Origin: JANLUX01 sp031366005
Lineage (GTDB): Bacteria; Bacteroidota; Bacteroidia; AKYH767-A; OLB10
Length of the DNA: 27,820 nt
Reading direction: 5' to 3'
Assembly: GCA_031366005.1 (NCBI GenBank)
Contig: JANLZB010000090.1
Coordinates: 1-27,820, forward strand
Both the position numbers and the translations under genes were made by a program. Positions 8,343 to 15,686 of this stretch are shown here, in pieces. Position 1 is the first letter of the stretch, and every line of letters starts with the position of its first letter. The notes under the pieces were generated by a model. It searched no databases. It had not been told where the DNA came from and worked only from the letters and a program-made list of their open reading frames with translations.

Positions 8343-8679
8343 AACTCCCTCTATAAGTTGAATATCCGAAAGGATTTAATAACAACGGCACATGATAATG
8401 CTTGGAGTCGGTAATTTCAAACGCTATGGTTACTTTGGGATAAAAAGTTTTTATGTTTTGAGAATTAAAATAAGCATACGTATCAAAAACAAGCTGATAA
8501 ATTCCGGTAGAAACTGTTTTGTTTTCTGGCAACAGGTCGCTTATTCGCCCATCTGCATTTGTTCTTCCATTCGCCATCTTTTCCCACTTGCCATTGATGA
8601 ATTGCTCAAGAACAATACTTACTCCTTCTGCTGGTTTGCCAAGTGAAGTATCTAATACATGTGTGGTGATCTGGCTCAT
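8341..8679 (-). CDS. uraH: 5-hydroxyisourate hydrolase (transthyretin-like)
   Basis: Hydrolyses 5-hydroxyisourate, the PuuD product, to OHCU. The 112 residues are the normal size for the family. Diagnostic features are T-T-H-V-L-D with His7, D-G-R with Arg45, H-Y-H-V-P-L-L with His96, and the C-terminal YRGS tetrapeptide that separates true hydrolases from vertebrate transthyretin. No signal peptide is visible, so it is cytoplasmic. Its ATG overlaps the uraD stop in an ATGA (8676-8679), so the two are translated as a pair catalysing consecutive steps. Confidence 0.95.
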   Translation of the reverse strand: MSQITTHVLDTSLGKPAEGVSIVLEQFINGKWEKMANGRTNADGRISDLLPENKTVSTGIYQLVFDTYAYFNSQNIKTFYPKVTIAFEITDSKHYHVPLLLNPFGYSTYRGS

Positions 8680-9179
8680 GCAAATAATTTATCTATACGA
8701 AGATGCGTAATTTTATTTTGTTCTGCAGCAGCAATTTTAATTTCTTCGTCAGGGTTATTCTTCAAACGTAATTTTAAAAATGACAGCATTTCTTCAGCTG
8801 ATTTTCCCGTAGCACACACAATAAAAATATAACCGAATTTATTTTCATACTCTTCATTCAATTCCCTTAATTCATTTAATACATTTTGTGTTGCAGCATT
8901 TACACTTGCCTGTTCACCAGAAGCCCATTGAGCGGTGGAAGCAAATTTTTTCTCCAACGCTTTAACATCTCCGATTTTTGGATGATGAGAAAAGGCTTCG
9001 AGCCAATCTTTCTGATTAAGCGCAAACCAGATTTTATCTGAATTGATTTTTAATTCTTCAACTGAACTAAGGGGAAGTATTTTTGAAAGTTGCTCTACCC
9101 ATTTAGAACAACCACAACATTTGAAGAGTTCTTCTTTTTGATGTTGAGGGATTAAAGTGTTGAAGTGTTGAAGTGTCAT
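8676..9179 (-). CDS. uraD: OHCU decarboxylase
   Basis: Converts 2-oxo-4-hydroxy-4-carboxy-5-ureidoimidazoline to S-allantoin. The 167 residues include H-H-P-K-I-G-D (65-71) with the catalytic His66, E89-Q90, the F-G-Y-I-F-I-V-C-A-T-G-K-S core (115-127) and a conserved Arg161 near the C-terminus. The N-terminal C-G-C-S-x-W-V (22-28) matches the C-x-S-x-x-W region of the family. It overlaps uraH by 4 bp. Upstream, only 19 nt separate it from the toxin gene, so it is probably read through from the toxin-antitoxin genes and alc. The first codons lie in an octamer-like repeat (A-C-A-C-T-T-C-A units), but the encoded residues still fit the family. Confidence 0.94.
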   Translation of the reverse strand: MTLQHFNTLIPQHQKEELFKCCGCSKWVEQLSKILPLSSVEELKINSDKIWFALNQKDWLEAFSHHPKIGDVKALEKKFASTAQWASGEQASVNAATQNVLNELRELNEEYENKFGYIFIVCATGKSAEEMLSFLKLRLKNNPDEEIKIAAAEQNKITHLRIDKLFA

Positions 9180-9198
9180 TTAGAACTTTAATGAAAAA

Positions 9199-9498
9199 TT
9201 AAATTTCAGGAAATTTATCGGGATCTTGCCTGCAATCCCATAAAAGCAGAACTTCAATACTATGCTTTTTTATTTCATAAAATATTTGGTAGTCAGAAAC
9301 TATTAAAAATCGAATATTTTCTTTGTCTGTTGGTTTTCCAATAAAATGCAATTTAGAAATTAAGCTTAGGTTGTTTTGAAACTTTTGATAGAGTTTGATA
9401 CTATACCTGTCATTGCCATTTCTTTCTGAATAATATTCAAGAATTTCAAACTGTTGCTTGCGTGCTTTGAGCGACCATATTATTTTCTTTTTAGCCAT
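9199..9498 (-). CDS. Type II toxin, ParE/RelE superfamily
   Basis: 99 residues with the small basic fold typical of Bacteroidota ParE/RelE toxins: I-I-W-S-x-x-A-R-K-Q near the N-terminus, an I-L-E-Y-Y-x-E-R-N segment (18-26), S-x-K-L-Y, a G-K-P-T-D loop, R-F-L-I-V-S-D-Y-Q-I-F-Y-E, and a C-terminal W-D-x-R-Q-D-P. Whether the target is gyrase or ribosomal mRNA cannot be read from sequence. Its start overlaps the antitoxin end by 19 bp. It lies inside the alc-uraD-uraH gene run, in the same direction. Confidence 0.82.
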   Translation of the reverse strand: MAKKKIIWSLKARKQQFEILEYYSERNGNDRYSIKLYQKFQNNLSLISKLHFIGKPTDKENIRFLIVSDYQIFYEIKKHSIEVLLLWDCRQDPDKFPEI

Positions 9499-9716
9499 TG
9501 CTTCATTTCTCCCTGTAAAGCTTCGTTGCTAATAAAGTTCCCTTTCAATATTTCATTCTGACTTCGTTCGATTTCTTCTCTTTGTTTTACTGTTAGCTTG
9601 TAAACACTTTTATCAATTTTGTTTTCTATAATTGTATTAATAGCTTTTAGAAAAGATATATCTTCTATCTGTGAAATATTTTCAAGAATGGTAGTTTTTA
9701 ATGCGGATGATTTCAT
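9480..9716 (-). CDS. Antitoxin of ParE/RelE-type module
   Basis: 78 residues, charged and predicted helical, directly upstream of and overlapping the toxin gene, as expected for a cotranslated antitoxin. The N-terminal half (S-A-L-K-T-T-I-L-E-N-I-S-Q-I-E-D) resembles the helical antitoxins that accompany Bacteroidota ParE-like toxins; the C-terminal K-Q-R-E-E-I-E-R-S-Q-N-E-I stretch probably wraps the toxin. The assignment rests on size, position and partner more than on conserved residues. The gap to allantoicase upstream is 55 nt, enough for its own promoter, though none was identified. Confidence 0.75.
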   Translation of the reverse strand: MKSSALKTTILENISQIEDISFLKAINTIIENKIDKSVYKLTVKQREEIERSQNEILKGNFISNEALQGEMKQWLKRK

Positions 9717-9771
9717 GTTTAATTAATTTATAAAAAACAAAAATACAAAACCACTTCAATAAGATGAGGAG

Positions 9772-10797
9772 TTAACTGATACACCCCCACACTCTCATTC
9801 TGCTCACTCCTCCATCAGGAAAAATACTCAACCTCACATGCGTAAAAGTTTCTCTCGATATAATTTCTTTTTCAAAATAATGTTCGTGATCTGACTGCAG
9901 TTTTGATTGAGGAAGAATGGTTGTCCATTTTATTTTATCCGTGTTCAGATTATTTTCTTCTTCAATTGAAATAGTACATCCTTCAATCAAACAACTGTCA
10001 GGATAATTGCCTTTGAAGTGACAAGTATCAATCAAAATTTTTTCAATCACTACTTTATGTGCTAATCGAACTATCACCCAATCGCGATTGTTTGGAGTAC
10101 GATTACGTTTTGTTTCCCACCCGTCACCCATGTTCACTCCACGACCAGGAATTATTAAATTATCCATGTGAGAGAAAAACATATCGTTACACAAAACAGA
10201 TTTGGCTCCGTTAATTGCAGCAGCAAGATCAATCACTTCGCTTTTATCAACATGACTCCAGTCTTTAAAAACTTCTCCGTAAACTTTCAACCGTGCAATC
10301 CCTCCATCAGGATAAATGTTTAACCGCAGATGAGTATAAATATTTTTATCTGTTATCTCATAAAAATTTTGTGAGCCGGGTTGCAAAGGAGATTTAGGAA
10401 GAATTTCTTTCCATTCGATTTTATCAAAATCAATTTTATCATTTGAAGAAATTGTGCATGCATCTAAACTTGCAAACGGTGGATGGTTACCTAAAAAATG
10501 ATTTGTATCAATGTCAACACCGTGGATTTTTCCTGATGTAGCAAGTTGAATAATGCACCAGTCATTTCCCGGAGTTCGTTTTCTTCTGCTTTCCCAGCCA
10601 TCCATCCATTTTCCTCGATCAGTATATTTATCTGCAATAAAAATTCCACGGCCTGGTTTTAAAAGATTTTCTTTCTCAGCAAAAAAATCATCACTGCACA
10701 AAAGCACTTTACCGCCAAGGCGTTCAGATGCTAAATCAGTTAATGATGTAAATTTTGGTTCAATAATTTTCTCGTGGCTTTGTATATCAATATTCAT
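9772..10797 (-). CDS. alc: Allantoicase
   Basis: Hydrolyses allantoate to ureidoglycolate and urea. The 341 residues contain two allantoicase repeats, each with a G-R-G-(I/V) segment, a D-G-W-E-(S/T)-(R/K)-R-x-R-T-P motif, D-W-x-I-(I/V)-(Q/R)-L and a T-x-H-F-x-G-N-x-P loop; the first spans about 20-180 and the second 181-341. Allantoinase, which should supply allantoate, is absent from the window. The gene is the first of a minus-strand run (alc, antitoxin, toxin, uraD, uraH) and is divergent from the ABC fusion gene; the 121-nt intergenic region should contain both promoters, but no confident -7/-33 pair was found. Confidence 0.94.
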   Translation of the reverse strand: MNIDIQSHEKIIEPKFTSLTDLASERLGGKVLLCSDDFFAEKENLLKPGRGIFIADKYTDRGKWMDGWESRRKRTPGNDWCIIQLATSGKIHGVDIDTNHFLGNHPPFASLDACTISSNDKIDFDKIEWKEILPKSPLQPGSQNFYEITDKNIYTHLRLNIYPDGGIARLKVYGEVFKDWSHVDKSEVIDLAAAINGAKSVLCNDMFFSHMDNLIIPGRGVNMGDGWETKRNRTPNNRDWVIVRLAHKVVIEKILIDTCHFKGNYPDSCLIEGCTISIEEENNLNTDKIKWTTILPQSKLQSDHEHYFEKEIISRETFTHVRLSIFPDGGVSRMRVWGCIS

Positions 10798-10918
10798 TTT
10801 CGTTTTAAACTTTATGGAAATCTAAGCGCCAAAGTAAAAACAAATTAACTTAGTTATTCATGTCAATTTCTTTTCAATGAAGTAAAAGTTTTTTTACGTT
10901 CTTTACGAATCTGAATTT

Positions 10919-13900
10919 ATGAGTGATAAAATCTTAAGGGCGTTAATGCAGCTTTTTGCAATCATTGCAAATGCAGACCGGCTTACCACTAAAGGTCGAA
11001 ATATTGTTGAGTATTTTTTAAAGCAACAATTGAGCACCATACATGTTCAAACCTATCTGAAGATTTTTGATGAGTACCTCGCTTTTTTCCAGGGGAAAGC
11101 AGAAGCAGGAAAAGAAAAGAAAAGAGTTTCAGTAAACTCTGTAAAAGTGTTACGTATTTGTGCTGATATAAATGCAGAGCTTGATCAGCAGCAAAAATAT
11201 TTTGTGTTGATAAGGCTGATTGAGTTCGCTTATTCATCAGGTGATGATGTGAGCGAACAGGAAAAAGATTTTGTAACCACAGTTGCCGATTCATTTAACA
11301 TTAGCAGAGAAGAGTTTGATGCGTGCATTTCATTTGCAACAGCTACTCAATCATCAGCAGTGGCTGATTCTTCTTTCTTTCTTGTAATAAATAATAGACG
11401 TCAATCAGGCTTGAATCAAACAAAACATCTCAGTAATGAAACACTGAATGGGGATTTGTGGATATTAAATATTAAATCTGCAGGAATTTTATTTGCGCGT
11501 TATTTCGGTGAAACTCCGCTAACGCTGAACGGACAGCCGCTGTTAAAAAATACTTCTTATGTGTTTACTCAGGGTTCAGTTATAAGGGGACCAAAACTAA
11601 ATCCTGTTTATTTCAGTGATGTGATTCGCTGCTTTTGGGATAGTGCAACTGAAACACAGATTAATTTAAGTGTCAGCAACATTGAATATTTTTTTAAAGG
11701 CGGAAAACAAGCCATCCGATCAACCAGTTTCTCTGCATCTTCAGGAAATCTGGTTGGAATAATGGGAGGCAGTGGTGCAGGTAAATCAACAATGTTGAAT
11801 ATTCTTAACAGCACATTTACTCCTACAAGCGGTGAGGTTTTGCTTAATGGAATCAATATTCACAAAAACAGAAAAAAAACCGAAGGACTCATTGGTTATG
11901 TTCCGCAGGATGATCTGCTGATGGAAAACCTTACTGTTTTTCAAAATCTTTTTTTTAACAGCAAACTTGTTTTTGGCGACTGGACTGATGAACAGATAAA
12001 TGCTAAAGCAAACCTGTTGTTGCAATCAATGGGTTTGTATGAAGCAAAAGATTTAAAAGTAGGTGATGCACTGGAAAATATTATCAGTGGTGGTCAGCGT
12101 AAAAGATTAAACATTGCATTGGAATTAATTCGCGAGCCTGCAGTATTATTTGTGGATGAACCAACATCAGGATTATCCTCACGTGATTCTGAAAATGTGA
12201 TGGACTTGCTAAAGCAGCTTTCTATCAATGGTAAATTAGTTTTTGTTGTGATCCATCAGCCGTCATCTGACATTTTTAAAATGTTCGACAAGCTTTTGAT
12301 TCTTGATATTGGCGGTTACCCGATTTATTTTGGCAACCCATCCGACTCATTAATTTATTTCAAGAACAAAGCAAACTATGCAGATTCAGATGAAAGCGAA
12401 TGTGCATTGTGCGGAAACATAAATCCTGAAGAAGTTTTTTCAATCATTGAAGCACGTGTGTTGGATGAATTTGGAAATCTTACCAAAACGCGAAAAGTTT
12501 CTCCACAGGAATGGAATAAATATTACACACATCAGTTTAACACTCTTCAAAAAGAGGAAGTAAAAGAAAATAAAATTGAAAAAGGATTATTTAAAAAACC
12601 TTCGTGGTTAAAACAGCTGAATGTTTTTATTCAACGTGATGTGATTTCAAAATTACGCGATACGCAATATTTGCTGATTAATTTTCTGGAAGCACCTGCT
12701 CTTGCATTGATACTTGCTTATTCAATCAAGTATCATGAGTTGGGAACAGATTATGTCTTTAACAAAAACTCAAATCTGCCTGCTTACATTTTCATGAGTG
12801 TGATTGTTGCATTGTTTATGGGATTAACGGTGAGTGCAGAAGAAATAATCCGCGACCGTAAAATATTAAAACGTGAATCATTTCTTAATCTCAGCAGGAG
12901 CAGTTACCTGTTTTCTAAAATCTCCATCATGTTTTTTATCTCTCTTATACAAACAGCATCCTTTGTTATCGTTGGCAACTTAGTGTTTGAAATTAAAGGA
13001 ATGTTTTTGCCTTATTGGTTTGTTTTGTTTTCTGTTTCCTGTTTCTCCAATCTAGTGGGATTAAATATTTCCGGAGCGTTCGACTCGGCAGTTACCATAT
13101 ATATCCTTATTCCATTTTTAATTATTCCACAAATGATATTGAGCGGAGTGATGGTAAAGTATGATAAATTAAATCCTACCATCACTACGCAAACACAGGT
13201 TCCGTTAATTGGTGAAGTGATGACTGCACGATGGGCTTTTGAAGGGTTGGCTGTTTATCAGTTTAAAAATAATGAATTTGAAAAAAACTTTTTTGATGTA
13301 AATAAAACGCTGAGTACCGCCACTTATCAAAAGGATGCATGGCTGAATAAACTTTATGACAAAATAAACCAGGCTGCAAAAAACAAGGATGCAGCAGGTG
13401 AAAATATTGATTTGATAAAAAGAGAATTAATACGCGAAGCATCAAATATTGATAACGCCAAATTAAAAACGCAATTAAATAATGCTGATGCTGAATCAGT
13501 GGCACTATTAAAAACCACTTTGGATGATTTGAAAAAATTTTATAGGTGGCAATATAACTCCGCTACAGCACTGAAAGACCGGATAGTAAAATCATTTACT
13601 CCGGAACAGCTTAACCGTTTGCAATCAGAATATGCCAACGAAAGTTTGCGCGATGAATTATTAAGACACGATCAAAAAAATATGATGATTGAAACGCGGC
13701 ATTCCATCCTGCGTAATTTTGAACCGGTGTACATGGACGGAAGTTCTACCTCATTTATCCGGTCACAATTTTATGTATCGCGCAAACATGCTTTCGGCAA
13801 TTATTACGATACGTTTTGGGTGAACACATTAGTTATATGGCTAATGACATTGGTGCTGGCAATAACACTTTATTTTAATGTGTTGGTGAAGGTGTTGAGG

Positions 13901-13951
13901 GCGGTAAAGAATGGATTCGAAAAGATGAAAAGAAAAACCAAAATTGCATAA
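10919..13951 (+). CDS. TerB-FHA-like-ABCG fusion: ABC ATPase with fused permease
   Basis: 1010 residues in one chain. Residues 1-140 are helical and acidic and resemble a TerB-like domain. Residues about 150-235 form a beta-rich FHA-like segment (G-D-L-W-I-L-N, L-T-L-N-G-Q-P-L, G-S-V-I-R-G-P-K). The ABC ATPase follows: Walker A GGSGAGKST (283-291), signature SGGQ (390-393), Walker B with D413-E414 and an H-Q-P-S-S switch region. The C-terminal half is an ABC2/ABCG-like permease with several membrane helices, interrupted by a long charged helical insertion (about 790-950, probably periplasmic) before the last helix. It follows the half-transporter order of ABCG (ATPase first) and probably dimerises. 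The substrate is unknown; a role in envelope maintenance or export is inference. No partner gene is adjacent. Confidence 0.82.
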   Translation: MSDKILRALMQLFAIIANADRLTTKGRNIVEYFLKQQLSTIHVQTYLKIFDEYLAFFQGKAEAGKEKKRVSVNSVKVLRICADINAELDQQQKYFVLIRLIEFAYSSGDDVSEQEKDFVTTVADSFNISREEFDACISFATATQSSAVADSSFFLVINNRRQSGLNQTKHLSNETLNGDLWILNIKSAGILFARYFGETPLTLNGQPLLKNTSYVFTQGSVIRGPKLNPVYFSDVIRCFWDSATETQINLSVSNIEYFFKGGKQAIRSTSFSASSGNLVGIMGGSGAGKSTMLNILNSTFTPTSGEVLLNGINIHKNRKKTEGLIGYVPQDDLLMENLTVFQNLFFNSKLVFGDWTDEQINAKANLLLQSMGLYEAKDLKVGDALENIISGGQRKRLNIALELIREPAVLFVDEPTSGLSSRDSENVMDLLKQLSINGKLVFVVIHQPSSDIFKMFDKLLILDIGGYPIYFGNPSDSLIYFKNKANYADSDESECALCGNINPEEVFSIIEARVLDEFGNLTKTRKVSPQEWNKYYTHQFNTLQKEEVKENKIEKGLFKKPSWLKQLNVFIQRDVISKLRDTQYLLINFLEAPALALILAYSIKYHELGTDYVFNKNSNLPAYIFMSVIVALFMGLTVSAEEIIRDRKILKRESFLNLSRSSYLFSKISIMFFISLIQTASFVIVGNLVFEIKGMFLPYWFVLFSVSCFSNLVGLNISGAFDSAVTIYILIPFLIIPQMILSGVMVKYDKLNPTITTQTQVPLIGEVMTARWAFEGLAVYQFKNNEFEKNFFDVNKTLSTATYQKDAWLNKLYDKINQAAKNKDAAGENIDLIKRELIREASNIDNAKLKTQLNNADAESVALLKTTLDDLKKFYRWQYNSATALKDRIVKSFTPEQLNRLQSEYANESLRDELLRHDQKNMMIETRHSILRNFEPVYMDGSSTSFIRSQFYVSRKHAFGNYYDTFWVNTLVIWLMTLVLAITLYFNVLVKVLRAVKNGFEKMKRKTKIA

Positions 13952-13957
13952 GAGGTT

Positions 13958-14089
13958 TTACCCCTCCACCTTCTTAATCTCAAACGGCAGCTTTACGATC
14001 GTTTGATAATCATCACCTGCTTCTGCCATGTCTTCGTCTTCTTCCTTGTAAAACCAGGTTATGTTTACTTGCTTTTCGTTTTTAATCAT
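13958..14089 (-). pseudogene. Orphan duplicated 3' end of siaC
   Basis: Reading 14089 to 13958 gives 43 residues that match the last ~35 residues of the SiaC-like protein at 14567-14950 almost exactly; the shared core includes E-E-D-E-D-M-A-E-A-G-D-D-Y-Q-T-I-V-K. At the DNA level 45 bases are identical (14001-14045 versus 14613-14657). Flanking differences are mostly synonymous third positions, so the copy diverged as coding sequence before being cut off. Homology stops near 14073. The possible ATG at 14087-14089 overlaps the toxin stop region and is probably accidental. Confidence 0.85.
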
Positions 14090-14342
14090 AAATATCTTTT
14101 CTATGACCTACCTTTTGAACATCAATAATTTTTATGACATCATCAATGCAATAAATTACTCTGTAATCAGCAATCTTTATTCTCCAAAAATCGTTTTTGC
14201 TACCTTTTAATTTTTTACAACCTTTTGGTCGCGGAGTGTCAGCTAAATTGAATATCGCTGCTGTAACAGGTTTTAAAATTTTTGACGGTAGCAATTCTAA
14301 TTCTTTTGCTGCTGTCTTTTTTATAACAATACTATACTTCAA
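14082..14342 (-). CDS. RelE-family toxin (TTG start)
   Basis: 86 residues fitting RelE mRNA interferases: K-Y-S-I-V-I-K-K-T-A-A-K-E-L-E-L-L-P at the N-terminus, then a P-R-P-K-G-C-K-K-L-K-G loop, W-R-I-K-I-A-D-Y-R-V-I-Y core strands, and the C-terminal V-G-H-R-K-D-I-Y. These include the basic and aromatic residues typical of ribosome-dependent RelE proteins. The only start that preserves the conserved N-terminus is TTG at 14340-14342, overlapping the antitoxin stop as TTGA. A rare start plus coupling would keep toxin below antitoxin. The 3' end abuts the orphan siaC tail. Confidence 0.88.
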   Translation of the reverse strand: MKYSIVIKKTAAKELELLPSKILKPVTAAIFNLADTPRPKGCKKLKGSKNDFWRIKIADYRVIYCIDDVIKIIDVQKVGHRKDIYD

Positions 14343-14533
14343 AGCTTGCCTTTGTGCTTTAAAGATTTGACTACATTTTCAAAAGGAATACTTTTCTCTT
14401 CAGTACGTGATTCTGCAATAATCACATCCAGCAAATCTTCAATCTGTTCTTCATTTTTTTTAAATACTTTTAAATCAATAATAATTGCTTTTCGTTTGTT
14501 ATGTCTGTCGGTAATGTAACTTACGCCTTTCAT
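14339..14533 (-). CDS. Antitoxin partner of RelE toxin (Phd/RelB-like)
   Basis: 64 residues. The N-terminal part (V-S-Y-I-T-D-R-H-N-K-R-K-A-I-I-I-D-L-K-V-F) resembles the DNA-binding beta-strand start of Phd/YefM-like antitoxins, and the C-terminal half is acidic and helical, as expected for toxin wrapping. It precedes the RelE gene with a 4-bp overlap. Only 33 nt separate its ATG from the siaC stop, so it is either read through from siaC or has a very compact promoter. Confidence 0.8.
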   Translation of the reverse strand: MKGVSYITDRHNKRKAIIIDLKVFKKNEEQIEDLLDVIIAESRTEEKSIPFENVVKSLKHKGKL

Positions 14534-14566
14534 TTATTTTATCATTTAATTATCAAATGTACGGGA

Positions 14567-14950
14567 TTACTGTCCTTCCACTTTCTTAATTTCAAACGGC
14601 AACTTTACTATTGTTTGATAATCATCACCTGCTTCTGCCATGTCTTCGTCTTCTTCCTCGTAAAGCCAAATAACTTTTACTTCACTCTTGCCTGATTTAT
14701 TTAATGTTTCCAACCTGCGAAAAATATCAAGCAAACATTTTGATGAGCTAGTGTTAAAGTATTCTAACTGTATTTTGATTATGGTTTTTTGATTTGGTTC
14801 AGTTGCATATTTATCTAACCATTCATAAACAGGATGATAAAACTCCGCAGAATTTTCTGGAATTGATTTGCCACTCAATTCTAAATTCCCATCAGATTGA
14901 AAATTGATATAAGGTGTTTTATTGCCGGCTTCTAATGTAAATTTTTCCAT
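14567..14950 (-). CDS. siaC: SiaC-family regulatory phosphoprotein (DUF1987)
   Basis: 127 residues from the ATG at 14950; a longer frame to 14989 adds 13 residues not expected in the family. SiaC of Pseudomonas is a partner-switch protein phosphorylated by SiaB and dephosphorylated by a PP2C enzyme. Here E-Y-F-N-T-S-S-S-K (63-71) carries the conserved phospho-site region, with Thr67 the likely acceptor by analogy with Pseudomonas Thr68. The C-terminus is highly acidic (E-E-E-D-E-D-M). siaB lies 101 nt upstream on the same strand. No diguanylate cyclase (SiaD) is present, so the output must differ or lie elsewhere. The 3' 115 bp or so recur at 13958-14073. Confidence 0.87.
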   Translation of the reverse strand: MEKFTLEAGNKTPYINFQSDGNLELSGKSIPENSAEFYHPVYEWLDKYATEPNQKTIIKIQLEYFNTSSSKCLLDIFRRLETLNKSGKSEVKVIWLYEEEDEDMAEAGDDYQTIVKLPFEIKKVEGQ

Positions 14951-14967
14951 AGTCTTATTTTTAAAGA

Positions 14968-15037
14968 ATAGACAATAGGCAACAAGCAATAAGCAAGTAA
15001 ATACTTACCAGTTGTCTATAGCCAATTGCCAATTGCA
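14968..15037. repeat. Heptamer-phased inverted repeat between siaB and siaC
   Basis: The left arm is four tandem heptamers of the pattern A-R-R-C-A-A-Y (AGACAAT, AGGCAAC, AAGCAAT, AAGCAAG; 14970-14997). The right arm (15012-15037) is heptamers of the complementary type (TTGTCTA, TAGCCAA, TTGCCAA). The outermost ATAGACAA at 14968-14975 pairs exactly with TTGTCTAT at 15012-15019. It sits in the siaB-siaC gap and could form an mRNA stem. Confidence 0.6.
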
Positions 15038-15051
15038 TATTTATTTTAAAT

Positions 15052-15600
15052 TTATTTAACCACCACACCAAGGCTGAAGAATGAATATTTATCTGAGACT
15101 TCATGAAAGTGATAATCCAGCCGATGACCTGATTTACGTGCAATGTCAATCATTCCCAACCCTGCACCACCTTTGTCAGATAACTCTGTAGTGTTTAATG
15201 TTTCAAGATAATATGCACGCAACTCTTCCGCATTCATTGCACTTATTTTATCCAGCTTCTGTTCTAACTCTGCTGCCTTATCATTTAAAATAAAATTGCC
15301 TGTGATGATGCGATAACTTGTTTCATTGTCTTTTGCAATCATAAACATAGCACCGTTTTTTTCATCGTCATCATCAACGGCTTCCTTTAGTGCTTCTTTA
15401 TGATGATAAACATTTTGCAGACACTCCACCAGGATGTGGTAGAATTTTTTCTTGAGCTTCACATTCTCTTCTTCAGTATCGAGACGTGATTCCATAATCT
15501 GATAAACAGATGAAAGGAGGTCGAGCGTGATGTCACCTTTAAAAGAGAGGATTATTTTATCCCGCTCCATGTTTTGATACTGCTGATAAATGCCGGTCAT
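15052..15600 (-). CDS. siaB: SiaB-family protein kinase (DUF6272)
   Basis: Predicted kinase that phosphorylates SiaC. With the start at 15600 (M-T-G-I-Y-Q-Q-Y) the product is 182 residues, matching the family, which typically begins I-Y-x-x-Y shortly before K-I-I-L-S-F-K-G. A longer frame to 15687 would overlap the divergent phosphatase start and adds unconserved sequence. GHKL-type ATP-site remnants are visible: an N-box-like E-C-L-Q-N (Glu59, Asn63) and a glycine-rich D-K-G-G-A-G-L-G (142-149). It is divergent from the sensor phosphatase, with 86 nt between starts, so kinase and opposing phosphatase probably share a control region. Confidence 0.84.
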   Translation of the reverse strand: MTGIYQQYQNMERDKIILSFKGDITLDLLSSVYQIMESRLDTEEENVKLKKKFYHILVECLQNVYHHKEALKEAVDDDDEKNGAMFMIAKDNETSYRIITGNFILNDKAAELEQKLDKISAMNAEELRAYYLETLNTTELSDKGGAGLGMIDIARKSGHRLDYHFHEVSDKYSFFSLGVVVK

Positions 15601-15686
15601 GGAATACACAAAAATAGATTTGATTTTGTAATTAAAAAGTTTCATTCTATACTTTGTCAGATTTACTTTTACTTTGTCAACTCTCA

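Noticed and set aside
14951..14989. Upstream ATG at 14989 for siaC
   Set aside because: The extra 13 residues overlap the heptamer repeat region and are not expected in SiaC proteins; the ATG at 14950 gives the normal length.
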